Shown here piece by piece: positions 48,649-59,581 of a DNA stretch of 64,000 nucleotides (within the stretch, counting starts at the first letter, position 1; each line of letters begins with the position of its first letter). The position numbers were made by a program, and so were the translations under genes. The DNA is from Adenophora triphylla var. japonica (taxonomy: Eukaryota > Streptophyta > Magnoliopsida > Asterales > Campanulaceae): positions 124,001-188,000 of the forward strand of contig JAFEMH010002559.1 of NCBI GenBank assembly GCA_022495995.1, read 5' to 3'. A model generated the notes under the pieces. That model worked only from the letters and a program-made list of their open reading frames with translations, was not told the origin of the DNA and did no database searches.

Positions 48649-49797
48649 GTCGGATGTATGGATTATTGATTATGGGGCTTCTTATCATATCAGTCAGGGG
48701 AGAGAGTGGTTTACAACCTATGAGCTGGTAAATGGTGGTAATATTCATATGGCCAATAGTGTTACTTGCAGGGTAGTTGGTATTGGCTCGATCAAGCTGC
48801 GGACTCATGATGGTAAGTTCTGCACATTGAACGATGTGAGGCATGTTCAACAGATGACGAAAAACATGATATCTCTTAGTCAGCTCGACATCAAAGGGTA
48901 CAATTTCAAAGGTAAAGGTGGAGTAGTTTATATCTACAAAGGTTCTGAAGTGATTATGAGATGCTTTAAGCGGGGCTCCTTGTATTTTCTCCAAGAAATG
49001 ACGCTTTCTGGGTCAGTATTGATTGCATCATTTGAAGTGGTTAAGGAGAATATGACCAAGTTGTGGCATATTAGGCTTGGGCACATGAGCATTGAAGGGA
49101 TGCAAATATTGGCTAATCATGGTCTTCTGTGTGGCCATAAGGTCAAGGACCTCAAGTTCTACAAGCATTGTGTACTTGGGAAGATGCAGCGAAGCAAGTT
49201 TTCGAAGGGGGTTCACATAACGAAGGGTAATCTGTATTACATTCACTCGGATTGTTGGGGACCTTCATGTCAAGAATCATTGAGGGGTCACATGTATATC
49301 TTGTCCATAATTGATGACTACTTGAGGAAGACTCATGTAATTATTATGAAGTACAAGAGTGAGTCTCTCGCCAATTTCAGACAGTGTAAGACATTAGTGG
49401 AGAATCAGACTGGAAAGAAGATCAAGTGACTCCGGAGAGACAATGGTTCGGAATTCTATAGTGTTGAGTTCGATTAGTTTGTAATCAAGTGGGGATTTCT
49501 AGACATCTCACTATCATGGGTACACCACAACAAAATGGTGTAGCAGAACGTATGAATAAGACATTGTTGGCTAGGGCAAGGTGCATGCTCTCCAATGCAG
49601 GGTTGTCTAAACGGTTATGGGGAGAAGTGGTTAGTATAACATGTTACTTGATAAATTGCGGACCACATACATGTATCAGTCTCAAAGTTCCCAATGAGGT
49701 ATGTTCAGGTATTGGTTTTATTGATAAACAGGTGGAGATACAAGATAATTCAGAGTTGAGCAGTCAACAGTTAGATGTTCATCAGGATCTACCGTAA
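48649..49797 (+). pseudogene. Copia D protease and integrase
   Basis: The protease motif has decayed to WIIDYGASYH (Ser to Tyr in DSG). The integrase zinc part (KLWHIRLGHMSIEGM, then KHCVLGKMQRSKF) and core (HSDCWGP, IIDDYLRKTHV) read open at 48749-49426. TGA and TAG stops follow around RRDNGSEF. TPQQNGVAERMNKTLLARARC continues at 49515-49580. Catalytic Asp and Glu positions can still be located, but the polyprotein is broken. Confidence 0.8.
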
Positions 49798-49953
49798 AAA
49801 ACAGAAGCACCAGAAAGTTCATCACCAGTTTCCGAGGGACATGGGTTAGCTCAAAAGATGTCTAGACGGGCTAATTTCGGGAAGCCTCCAGTGGTATGGT
49901 TTTGAAAACATGGTGTATTATGCACTTCAGGTTGCTGAGTAAGTGGAGCCCGA

Positions 49954-51021
49954 TGTAATAAAAATACCTCACAAGTGCACGAATTATCGTAGTAGTAATA
50001 TGCACTTGACAAGGGTCGAATTCACAAGAATTTGTAAATCAACAACTTAACTTTCAACAGTTGAAAAAATAAAATAAAAGAAGGGGGTTTTGGCTTTAAT
50101 TATTTTTCCTACTAAAAACAAGAAATAGACAAATCAAGTAAAATTTATCTAATACCAAGGAAGAAAGATCTACGGAATGGGATTCATGTATATCACACCA
50201 TTATGCCAATCAATAATACAATCAATCATAGTTTGGGGTTCATCCTATTTAGTAAAATTGGGCGTTCATACGTACACAATTTAGTATTATATAAATATTA
50301 GGTTTTCTTCAAAGTATACTTAATATTCAAGAACCCGTTAAATTCTAGGATTAATAACCTATAATTTTGGTTTGCAATCACTTGTCAAAAACTTGATTAT
50401 ATTCATTCAAAAGTTTGACTTTCATGAATCGAACAATCACTTGTTAATCACACACACACAGATTTATCTTAAAAACCAATCACAACTACACATGTGATTG
50501 TAGTTTAGAAAACTGAGATGAGAATTACTTTTGATGAACCCAACCTTTGATTGATTATAAGATTAATTAAGAAAAAAAGGTATTGATACACATTACCTCC
50601 ATTCCATATAACAAGAAAACTAGCAACTCATGTTCATGAAAAACATCAATAAACCTTCAATAAATTGAATAAAATTTCAAAGGAATTCTTGAATAAAACC
50701 TTGTAGATCTTGTTTACAACTAAAGAATTATGTTATTAGAAGGTAACAAATATAAAACTATGGCTAGAGGTCTTCTATATATACTAGGGAGATAGAGAAA
50801 GGTCAAAAATTAGGAACTAGGGCCAAAAACTAAGTCTAAATAGGATTCTGCTGATCTGGCACGGAAATAGCTTTGCAACGGATTTAGTAACGAAATGGTG
50901 GGGGCGGTGCTCCCCTTCCTTGGGGGCGGCCGCACCCAATTTCCAGAAACTTTCTATCTTTTTGTAGCGGGCACTCCTCTCTCTCGGGTGCGTGCGCTCC
51001 CGTGCATTGTCGACTTGTACA
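49954..51021. mobile_element. LTR-like insertion inside copia D
   Basis: Interrupts pol. Starts TGTAATAAAAATACC and ends GACTTGTACA (TG to CA, TGTA/TACA inverse). It has a run aagtgcacgaattatcgtag at the start and GC-rich gggggcggccgcaccc and gtgcgtgcgctcccg near the end. No ORF. Flanks (cccga, tttct) do not match. It may be a solo LTR of an unidentified family. Confidence 0.5.
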
Positions 51022-52520
51022 TTTCTCGGGGATGAGATGGAGTCACTTCATAAGAATTCGACATGGGAGCTAACCAAGTGGCCAGAGGGTAGAAAGATTA
51101 TGAATTGTAAGTGGGTATTCAAGAAGAAGGAAGGTATGTAACCATCAGAGGGGGTCAAGTATAAAGCTCGTGTAGTTCCAGGGGTTTCACACAGCGGGAG
51201 GGCGTTGACTACAATGAGATTTTCTCACCACTGGTTAGACACACTTCTATCAGAGTGCTATTAGCAATGGTGGCACATCAGGATTTGGAGCTCGAGCAAC
51301 TAGATGTGAAAACAGCTTTGCTACATGTAGAGTTGGAAGAGGATATTTATATGACACAACCAAATGGATTTCATGTTCCGGAAAAAGAAGACTATGGGTG
51401 TAGGTTGAAGAAGTCCTTGTATGGGCCCAAGCAATCGCCTAGGGAGTGGTACAAGCGTTTTAACAGATATATGACAGAGATAGGTTACACGAGGAGCGCG
51501 TACGACTGTTGTGTGTATCACAATAAGTTAGTGGATGGTTCGATCATCTATCTGGTTTTTATGTTGACGATATGTTGATAGCGGATGTCAATAAGTCAGA
51601 TATTCAAAAGCTGAAGGGTCTACTATCTGCAGAGTTCGAGATGAAGGATTTGGGTGCGGCAAAGTGTATGGAGATCTATAGGGATAGAAGCCAACGAAAA
51701 CTATTCTTATCCCAAAAAGGTTATATCAAGAAAGTTTTAAAGAGGTTTGGCATGTCTACAGCAAAGACGTTAGATTCTCCAAATGCAGCCAATGCACGTC
51801 TGTCAGTTCCCTTTGCACCTAAGTTGGATGAGGAGAAAGAGTATATGACTCTACCCTATGCTAGTGCATTTGTTAGATTGATGTATGTTATGTTTTGCAA
51901 TAGGTCGGATCTTGCTCATGCTGTTAGTATTGTTTGTAGGTTCATGGGAAATCCTGGTAAGGAACATTGGCAAGCAGTGAAAAGGATCTTCAGATATCTT
52001 AGGGGTACATTAGATGTTGGGCTCATTTATAGAGGTGGTACAGAATGTGCAGTTGAGGGCTATTGTGATTCAAACTATTCTGGGGATGTTGACACGAGGA
52101 GACATATAACCGGGTATGTGTTCACTCTTGGTGGGTCAGTTGTCAGTTGTCAGTTGGAAGGTTACTCTACAATTTACAGTGACGTTGTCTACTACGGAGG
52201 CGAAGTACATGGCAATGACAGAAGCGTGCTAAAGAGGGAATAAGGCTAAAGGGTTTGAGCAGCGACCTTGGGCTACATCAGGATTAGGCTACAATATTTT
52301 GTGACTGTTTGAGTGCAATTTGTTTGCCCAAGGATCAAGTTTATCATGAGAGGACCAAGAACATAGATGTGAGGTGTCATTTTATGAGGAGTGAGAAGTG
52401 GATCAAGGTGAAGAAAGTAGGTACTGCGGACAATCCTGTTGACATGTTCACGAATTTCGTTTCAACCATCAAGTTTCAATATTGTTTGGACTTGCTGAAT
52501 GTTCGCATCTATTAGATAGC
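51022..52520 (+). pseudogene. Copia D reverse transcriptase and RNase H
   Basis: Begins DEMESLHKNSTWELTKWPEG, with shifts until 51255. Then it is open through EQLDVKTALLHVELEEDIYM and SLYGPKQSPREWY. A frameshift falls exactly in the YVDD region near 51560, so LVFMLTIC replaces it in one frame while FYVDDML reads in the next. It resumes at 51572-52240 (FEMKDLGAAKC, GYCDSNYSG). RNase H is broken after VFTLGGSVV. Terminal parts at 52309-52515 (RTKNIDVRCHFMR). Dead. Confidence 0.85.
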
Positions 52521-52530
52521 ATCTGAGGCA

Positions 52531-52541
52531 GAGGGGGAGTT
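52531..52541 (+). promoter_or_regulatory. Polypurine tract of copia D
   Basis: cagagggggag, but 39 bp before the LTR match begins at 52581, whereas in copia C it directly abuts the LTR. Confidence 0.6.
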
Positions 52542-52580
52542 CTGGTTATGATTTGCAGGTTAGTTGTAAAGGTGAAGATT

Positions 52581-53096
52581 TGTTGGGTTTGGTGCCATCT
52601 AAGTTGGGAACACCTAAATTAGGGGATTAAACAAGCAAATTCGGAATTTCTGACACAGCCGAGGGGAGCGACCGCGCGGCAAGAGGCGCGCAACCGCGCC
52701 AAGTCTCTGGACAAAGGGAGCGATCGCGTGCTTCCTGTTTCTGGAGATGGGGCGATCTCGCCCTATGCCGGATTTGGCATGTTCAGTGGCAGATTTGGCG
52801 CAGGGTTGTAAAACCCTGAATGGTTAGGAGTAGGGCATATAAAATAGAGCATATCTCCAACCATGTTTGTAGTTGCTTTTGCTCATCTGTTTCTCTAGAT
52901 CTAAGGTTTGCACATTTGTGAATTCTTTGCAAAAAAATCGTGAATTAGATTATAGATTGTAATCGGTTGATTTTCAAAAGATAATAATATTCTCTCCCTC
53001 TGCTCGTAGACATAACTAAATATGTGAACCACATATATCTGTGTGTTGTGTGATTATTGCTTGTTTTCTATATTTTAAATATACTCTGTTCTAACA
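52581..53096 (+). repeat. 3' LTR of copia D
   Basis: TGTTGGGTTTGGTGCC to TTCTAACA, TATA-like catataaaatag near 52836. It contains several gggagcgatcgcg-type motifs. Confidence 0.85.
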
Positions 53097-53162
53097 CTAA
53101 TAATCCTAAAAACATAATAATATTCTCTCCTTCTACCCGTGGAAATATCCAATTATGTGAAC

Positions 53163-54174
53163 TAGGGGTGTGCTCGGTCCGGTTTGATTCGGTTTTAGGC
53201 TAAAACCGAACCCGAACCGAAAGATATCGATTTTTGTATTTTAAAACCATTAAGCTTCGATTTTATTCGGTTTCGGTTTGGTTCGGTGTCGTTCGATTTC
53301 AACAAGATGAGAAGAACATGCATATATTGATGGTTGAATTATGATAGTTACATTCAGCAAGATTGGGCAATATATGTTTGTAAACTGTGCTGCAGTTTCT
53401 CCATTTGAATGGTAGGTTGTCCCTTCAAATTACTTCTGTAGAGAGTAACTTAGAATTAATGAAATAAATGTGTCTCAAAGGAAAAACGCAGAGGTTAATT
53501 ACTGAATTGCGGTTTATTCATATTATGAACAGGCACCCGTTTTCCATAACCTCTTCCCCTGGAGATGACTATCTTAGTGTTCATATTCGAACTTTGGAGA
53601 TTGGACTCGACAACTTAAAATTGTGTTCTCGGAGTGAGTTTCTTTATGTTTTTCCTTTCGGAATTCATATAGGCGTGCCACTACAACAAGCAGTGATCAT
53701 CTGCATTATTGAGAAATACTCCTTACTTTGTCATTAAAGCCTAATTGCCAATATTGGTCATTGTTAGGTGTGTCAGCCACCACCTAATGGAAAAAGTGGA
53801 CTCCTCAGAGCTAGAGCTGACTACATGGAAGGAGCTAATCCCAAGTAAGTCAATTTTTGACATCTGAATTCATACCTTCTCTATATTTACACACCACAAA
53901 GTGCAATGAAAAAAATAAATGAGTCACGAAACACAAGATGAGAAGATAAAATTTATATATATATATATATTAAAATGATACGTCATTTTAATAATATCGG
54001 TTCGGTTTTATCGGTTCGGTTTTTCATTTGAAACCAAAATCGAAGCCGAAAGTTTCGGTTTTTAAATTGTTAAAACCATTAACATTTCGGTTTTGTCGGT
54101 TTCGGTTTTTTCGGTTTGGTTTTCTCGATTTCGGTCCGATTTTTTCGGTTTTCCGATTTTGTTGCACACCCCTA
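53163..54174. mobile_element. Pack-hAT element carrying an NADPH oxidase gene piece
   Basis: Ends taggggtgtgc and gcacaccccta with a perfect 8-bp duplication ATGTGAAC (53155-53162, 54175-54182). The arms are ggttcggtttcggttt subrepeats. About 53340-53870 is host gene DNA with exons and introns of an RBOH gene. It encodes no transposase, so it must have moved with one supplied from elsewhere. Confidence 0.9.
53358..53844 (+). pseudogene. Respiratory burst oxidase homolog (RBOH) fragment, three exons
   Basis: Exon 1 at 53358-53411 reads GQYMFVNCAAVSPFE; exon 2 at 53533-53633 reads HPFSITSSPGDDYLSVHIRT; exon 3 at 53768-53844 reads VCQPPPNGKSGLLRA then DYMEGANP. These are consecutive parts of the FAD-binding region of plant NADPH oxidases, including the conserved HPFSIT motif. 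Introns are retained with AG acceptors and GT donors (gtaggt, gtaagt), so DNA was captured rather than cDNA. A one-base deletion in the GDWTRQL segment, a lost donor base after exon 2 and a duplicated Arg-Ala in exon 3 show decay. There is no start, stop or catalytic completeness. Confidence 0.9.
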
Positions 54175-54610
54175 ATGTGAACCACGTATATCTGTGTGTT
54201 ATGTGATTGTTGCTTGTTTTCTATATTATACATAGACTTTGTTCTAAAACTAATAATTCTAAAAAAAAAAAACAATAGAAAGATAATAATATTCTTTCCA
54301 TCTGCCCGTAGACATAGTCAAGTATGTAAATCACGTATATCTGTGTGTTGTGTGATTATTGCTTGTTTTTTATATTCTACATATACTTTGTTCTAACACC
54401 AATAATCCTTAAAAAAAAAAAATCAATAGGGGCAAAGAACTAATATAAGCTTAAAATCAAGCAAGAAAAAGAGAAATAACAGACCCAAACTCTTATAAAT
54501 AGAAATATAAAACGAAATCACAAACAAAGAAACCAATTAAAAAAAAAACTTAAAAAAAAAAATAAGTAAAATATTTTAAAATAAGATTACAATAATCCTG
54601 AAACCACATT

Positions 54611-56117
54611 TCATTGGTCCTTGACAATGGTTACGGGGCAAGCTGCATTTATCATCACATAATCGGAGACACTTCCCATTATTATTCTGCGTCAACAAAT
54701 AAAAAATATCAATATTACACCTCTGATCTTCTGATGCTCGGACTCTTTAATTTATCCTGCCGTATTCGTGTCGAACATTTCTATTTTAGTCTTGTTAAGA
54801 TGGGTCTGACAGGGTTAACAAAAAAGTCCGAGCATCATAGTATTAAACATCTTAACAATATCATACTCCTACATAATATAAGAGTACTGATAAACTTATA
54901 CGCCAAATATACGTTTAAATATTTAATCAGAATATTAATGAATTTAGAAATGGAAGGAATTAAATTAAATTAAAATTACCTTTTAAGAGTGCCAAGTCCT
55001 CTGCTGCCCAATACAAAAGAATCCAGCTTGAGATCTTCAATAGCATCAATTAGCTTCTCTCTTGCATCTCCCCAGTACAATTTTGTAACAACATGAATCT
55101 ACAAAATTTGGATTCAAAATCAGGAATTGTCATTTCATTAATAAAGATCAATATACTCCCTCTCCGTCGAGGGCGAGCCTTGGCGCAACGGTTAAGTTGC
55201 TCCTTTGGTGACCATAAGGTCACGGGTTCGAACCTTAGCGAACAGCCTCTTGGCAATTGTCAGGGGAAGGCTCTAGCAAATGGTTCCCTCTCCCAACCCC
55301 CGCTTGGCGGAGAACGCTTGGCGCACCGGGGTTTGCCCTTTGCCCTATACTCCCTCCGTCCCGAAATAATTTTCCCAATTTTTTTTGACATTACTTACTA
55401 CTTACTGAACTTTGAATAATAATATAAAGAAAATCTAAAACTTGTTAATTAATGATAAAGCGACTGACTAACTAAAAAAAGAGCTTTTATTTTGATTATT
55501 AACTTTGATAATTTTAAAATTTGATGAAAAAAATAATAAAATCATTTGTTAATAATTCATACCTCTTTCTGTCTGGCCCCAGTATCAAGGATGTCAAGAA
55601 CATCCATATCTATCTTAACATCATACTTTGCCATAACTTCAGGCTCTCGAAATTCCGCCAATGGAATCAAAGCTGCAAAAAAAAAAAAAAAAAAATAAAA
55701 AAAAAGCCCAGATAAAAATTTCAATTATCTAATCTAATATATCTACTTTCGCTTCAAAATAAATGTTACAGTTAACTTATTAACGTTTTAAAAAAAAAAA
55801 AAAACGTTTTATTAGTTTGTACGTTGCTTGTAAACGATAAAAGTGTACCAAATAAATCCATCAAATCAGATTAATCAACAAATAAATACATCAAATAAAG
55901 AAAAAATAATAATAATAAAAAAAAAGTGATTGAAAAACTTACGAGAACCAGAGGTAGCCCAGATTTTATTGCGGGATTCATCAGAAGGGTGAGACATGAC
56001 ATGGATGATGTAAAAGGTATCACCTTTATCAGCTAAATTATCAATTGCCCATTTCAATGCATTCTTGCTGCTCTTTGAGAAATCCATTGCTATTCCTATT
56101 TCCCTGTCTTTCCCCAT
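54611..56117 (-). CDS. Universal stress protein A-type, gene B
   Basis: Exons 56117-55943, 55672-55563, 55098-54980 and 54686-54611 (minus) give 159 residues. Exons 2 and 3 have the same lengths (110 and 119 nt) and phases as gene A, so the two are duplicates. The N-terminus is [18 protein letters not shown] with [16 protein letters not shown]. The middle is [18 protein letters not shown], then [14 protein letters not shown]. The nucleotide-binding signature is [17 protein letters not shown] (G-2X-G-9X-G-S), and the end is [10 protein letters not shown]. It is predicted to be a soluble ATP-binding stress protein. All introns are GT-AG. Intron 2 carries a Stowaway broken by a SINE. A TATA-like ttataaac lies near 56226 upstream. 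Confidence 0.93.
55156..55500. mobile_element. Stowaway fragment in intron 2 of USP B
   Basis: CTCCCTC cut by a SINE, resuming at 55350 as ctccctccgtcccgaaat. The right terminus is not found; the right edge given is approximate. Confidence 0.55.
55163..55345 (+). mobile_element. tRNA-derived SINE inserted in a Stowaway terminus
   Basis: Box A (ggcgcaacggttaagttg), box B (gggttcgaacctt) and ggcaattgtcaggggaaggc body. An 11-bp duplication TATACTCCCTC at 55152-55162 and 55346-55356. Same family as 24783-24961. Confidence 0.88.
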
Positions 56118-56552
56118 TTTCTTTTCTCTCTCTAGATTTTCTTTTCTCTCTCTAGATTTTCTTGATTCTCGCTCTTAATTTGCTTGAACCCAGAAGGGAA
56201 TTTGGGTTTGGTTTGGTGTGGAGTTTATAACGAAAGCAAATGTGAAAGGGTTGAAATGGTGGTACTGGTAGGGTTGGAGTGTGGGACTCTTGTTTTTATT
56301 CTCTTTTTTAGGGACCTTTTGTGTGTTGTTTTTGTCTACTTTAATGATCATGCTCATGATCCCCTTCACAAAACAACTCTATTTCAATCGGCATCCATGA
56401 AATTTAATTATCGTAAAAAGTATTTTCACACTCTTGTAATTAATAAAAAGATTCAATTAATAAAATATATAATAATAAAAAAAATAAAAACATGATCCAC
56501 TTCATTTTATAGACGACCAGGCACGAGAAACCCAACAGTAATTAGGAAAATA
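56118..56552. other. Promoter side of USP B
   Basis: tctctctagattttcttttc is doubled in the 5' leader at 56127-56162. The rest is AT-rich DNA with no other gene. Confidence 0.5.
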
Positions 56553-56816
56553 CTTCCTCCGTACCATAAGTCTTAAGAAAAATTGAAATGGCACGGGAAT
56601 TAAGAAAAAGGTAAATGTTGTGAGTGTAATTTAAAAATCGGAGAGAGAATGAGTGGAGGGAATAGTAAATTATAATGGTGTTGTGAGTATTAAAATAATG
56701 TAGGAGAGAGAATGAGTGGAGAGAATAGTGATTTAAGGTTTCCATTTTGGGAATTCTTAAAATTAGTGAGACGCCCAAAATGAAAAGTTTTTTTAAGATC
56801 GGTGGGACGTAGGAAG
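56553..56816. mobile_element. Stowaway-like MITE
   Basis: TA/CTTCCTCCGTACCATAAG to CGGTGGGACGTAGGAAG/TA. gagagaatgagtgga and taaattataatggtgttgtg interior. Confidence 0.88.
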
Positions 56817-57303
56817 TAGATACGATTAATTGTGCATCGGTCGACATGCATCGACAAAATAAATCGAATTCAATTTTTTAATAAAAAAAATGGCCTATTA
56901 ATGATGCTGTGTTGGACTACATTGTAAAAAATTGTGTTGTTTTTGTCTGGTAGTATGTTCGTAATATTTTCACTTAAAATTAACAAAAATTAACAAGATT
57001 AAAATAATTTACGATACAAGTTAACTTCATGCGTAATATATAGATTTATATGTTTGATACATAATTTACGTGTATAAAAAAAAAATGAGTAAAAAAATTT
57101 TTTTTACTCTCCTCTTATTAGTATTTTTTTAATTTCGTGCCCTAAAAAAAGAAAATTCTAAATCGAATGAGACGGAGGGAGTATTTTCTCGCATCGGTGT
57201 TTTTTATGTGGCTGGTGGTTAAGATTTTTTTAAAGCAAGATAGTTAAGATATGATCTCGTCGCAAAAAACATACACTAGAGTTTTTTCTTCCTTTCACAC
57301 TAT
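56817..57303. other. Intergenic with Stowaway end
   Basis: tcgaatgagacggagggag/TA at about 57163-57182 is a lone right terminus with some 60 bp of body. Otherwise AT-rich. Confidence 0.45.
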
Positions 57304-58422
57304 GGGGCGTTTGGTTCGATGAAAAAAAAGTGAAGGAATGGAATGGTCAATGGAATTGAATTCCTGAAGGAATTGGAATGGAAAAAAACTGGTCAAACCC
57401 CTCCGTTTGGTTGACACGGAATGGAATGAAATTTTCATCCAATTTCTTGGCAAATCATGTTTGATTTGAAAATACAAATTATAGGAATGGAATAAAAGCA
57501 TATAAAATGTCCAATTTACCCTTCTTTTAAAAAATTAATGAGTAAAAAAAAAATTTTTTTTGGAGAGGAGAGCGGGGTGGGGTAGGCAGGGGTATGAAAA
57601 ATGAGTAAAAAAATTATTTTTTTTTGGGGTGGTGGGGTAGGCAGGGGGTATGCAAAATGAGTAAAAAAAATTTTGTGGTGGGGGGGGGGGGCGGGGTGGG
57701 TGGGTGGGGATAGGCGGGGGTATGCAAAATAAGTAAAAAAAAAATTTTCGTGGGGGTGAGGGGTAGGGGAAGGGGGTAGGGCGGGGTTGGGTGGGTGGGG
57801 TAGGCGGGGGTATGCAAAATGAGAAAAAAATTCGTGGGGGTGGGGGGTAGGGGAAGGGGTGGGGCTGGGGAGGGCAGGGGGAGGGTGGGTAGGTGGGGTA
57901 GAGCGGGGTTGCAAAATGAGTAAAAAAAAAATCGTGGGGGGTTGGGGGTAGAGTTTGGGTGGATGGAGTAGAGCGGGGATTGCAAAATGAGTAAAAAAAA
58001 ATTCGTGGGCGTGGGGGTAGGGGAGGGCTGGGTGGGTGGGGTAGGCAGGGGGTTGCAAAATGAGTAAAAAAATATATTTTTTTCGTGGGGTTGGGGGGGT
58101 AGGGCGGGGTCGAGTGGGTGGGGTAGGTGGGGTGGTAGGGCGGGGGTGGGTGGGTGGGGTACGCAGGGGTGGGGGGTAGGTAGGGGTGATTTGGATTTGG
58201 GGGTATTTTGGTCATAATTTTTTTTTTTGAATTTTATTGTCAAAGGAATTGACCATTCCTCCCATATATGAAGGGAATGACAAATTTCTACATTTGATGG
58301 AATTTATCATTCTGGGAGAATGAAAATTTTAAAAAAAAAAACTTAAATCAAACATGGGAATGAAATTGGTCAAATGAAATTGACCATTCCATTCTCCCAC
58401 TTTACCACGAACCAAACGGGCC
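57304..58422. mobile_element. MITE (PIF/Tourist-like) carrying a minisatellite
   Basis: ggggcgtttggttcg and its inverse cgaaccaaacgggcc, flanked by TAT on both sides (57301-57303, 58423-58425). The arms repeat ggaatggaatggtca/tgaccattcc. Confidence 0.75.
57537..58210. repeat. G-rich minisatellite
   Basis: Units of roughly 65-125 bp alternate a G-rich half (gggtgggtggggtaggcggg) with tatgcaaaatgagtaaaaaa and ttcgtggggg. About nine units, decreasing in order toward the ends. Many G3-G5 runs lie close together on the plus strand. Confidence 0.9.
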
Positions 58423-58637
58423 TATGAATTTGGGTCGGATAAACATGTAACATGCAGGAAGTAGTTTTGAAGCAAATTGTTTTAGCACGTTATCATTTTT
58501 CGCCATGACTTTTAAGACCGTCCTCAACAATTTGGTGTAAAATTTACGCTATTTTTTATAATGATTTAATTTTTGCATCAAACTCATTCAACAATATTCT
58601 TTAATTTTATTCCAAATAAAAATATTATTAAAATTGA

Positions 58638-59275
58638 TGCTGCAGGAATTGTGCTTATCAATAATCCTCCACGTGGCAAGATTAGTCACCTGGCTCCTTG
58701 ACCTGAAATCAGAACCCACGACTAGCCGGATGTGTCTCCGGCGAAGACACTCGGGCGTGAGAGTAAGATAACAGTGTATTATAGCTCAAAATGTATTGAA
58801 TAATGAATTCAGAATACAAAATGGCAGTTACCTTTCACCGTTTGGTAGTGATGAAGTATTTATAGACAAGAGTGGTGTATTTTTGGGGAGGCGACATGTG
58901 CTCCGAGATTGTAGCGGCAGTTACTTGATTGTGGGAACGTATCTATAACGGCCCCTGATTTGGAGGGATGTGGTTATGAGAATTGTTCAACCAAATACGC
59001 CGGCAAGTGTCAGGTCGTCACTTGTTGATTTAGGTCGAGGTCGCCACTCATGGAATGGTCGACCTGACTGTCGGGTAGAGCATGGTTCGTACCCGAATTG
59101 TGATATGGATCATGAGGTCGGACTAAGTTAGGTCGGGACGTGATAGGTCGGACCATGGGATTAGTCGATCGATACAAGAGATGGGCTTTGGGCCTTGTTC
59201 GATTGGGTCGCCTCATTGAGAATGTGATGGTCAAGGTGCTTGTGATTGGGCTTTACTCCTTTGGCCCAACTCGAC
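58638..59275 (-). repeat. Probable 3' LTR of a Tat-like Ty3/gypsy element
   Basis: On the minus strand: a TATA box (ctataaatac, 58856-58865), a GC-rich leader with gccggagacacatccggc, and a possible end ctgcagca at 58638. A purine tract (aaagttgggggcc) at about 59294-59306 lies just before a possible start tgtcgag at about 59274. The partner LTR would be beyond the window, so ends are inferred. Confidence 0.45.
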
Positions 59276-59574
59276 ACTTTTGGTATGTTCGGTGGCCCCC
59301 AACTTTCGAGTTGACTTTGTCGACTAGGAAGTTAATGAAATCTTGTTGGAAATTTGTTGTTACTCGCAGTCGTTACTCGTTCGGAGGTTTAGTCGACCAA
59401 GATGACGTGGCACAATCCAGACGTTGATGATGAACTACTGCGATGAAGGAGCGCCGTTTTGGCCGTCATGATTACACTTTTGACGTTTGAGAGTCCGCCT
59501 AGGAAACTGCTTTCCGCCATTAATTAGGAAAATTAATTTTGAATTTCCCTTTGCCCTTTCCAATTCAGTGGAAC

Positions 59575-59581
59575 TATAAAA
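59575..59581 (+). promoter_or_regulatory. TATA box for the antisense ORF
   Basis: tataaaa on the plus strand at the inner edge of the putative LTR, followed by a CT-rich leader and splice-like signals. It would drive the ORF at 60.3-63.2 kb. Confidence 0.4.

Larger units (their letters stand above)
47199..53096 (+). mobile_element. Ty1/copia LTR retrotransposon D, decayed
   Basis: LTRs 47199-47664 and 52581-53096 (TGTTGGGTTTGGTGCC to TTCTAACA; the first is tgg at its start). Primer site at 47668. Gag, protease, integrase, reverse transcriptase and RNase H pieces in copia order, all with stops and shifts. A foreign 1.07-kb LTR-like piece lies between integrase and reverse transcriptase. No clear target duplication. 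The oldest of the four copia elements by decay. Confidence 0.9.
52982..54420. repeat. Three tandem copies of the copia D LTR end
   Basis: Units starting aataatattctctcc, through gtgtgttgtgtgatt, to gttctaacactaataatcct, at 52982-53115, 53116-54268 (interrupted by the hAT element) and 54285-54420. The units include DNA beyond the LTR end. Confidence 0.8.

Noticed and set aside
57516..58243. Three proline-rich minus-strand frames up to 226 codons, extensin-like at first sight
   Set aside because: They are overlapping frames of the G-rich minisatellite; all three frames being open shows it is a composition effect. No signal peptide.
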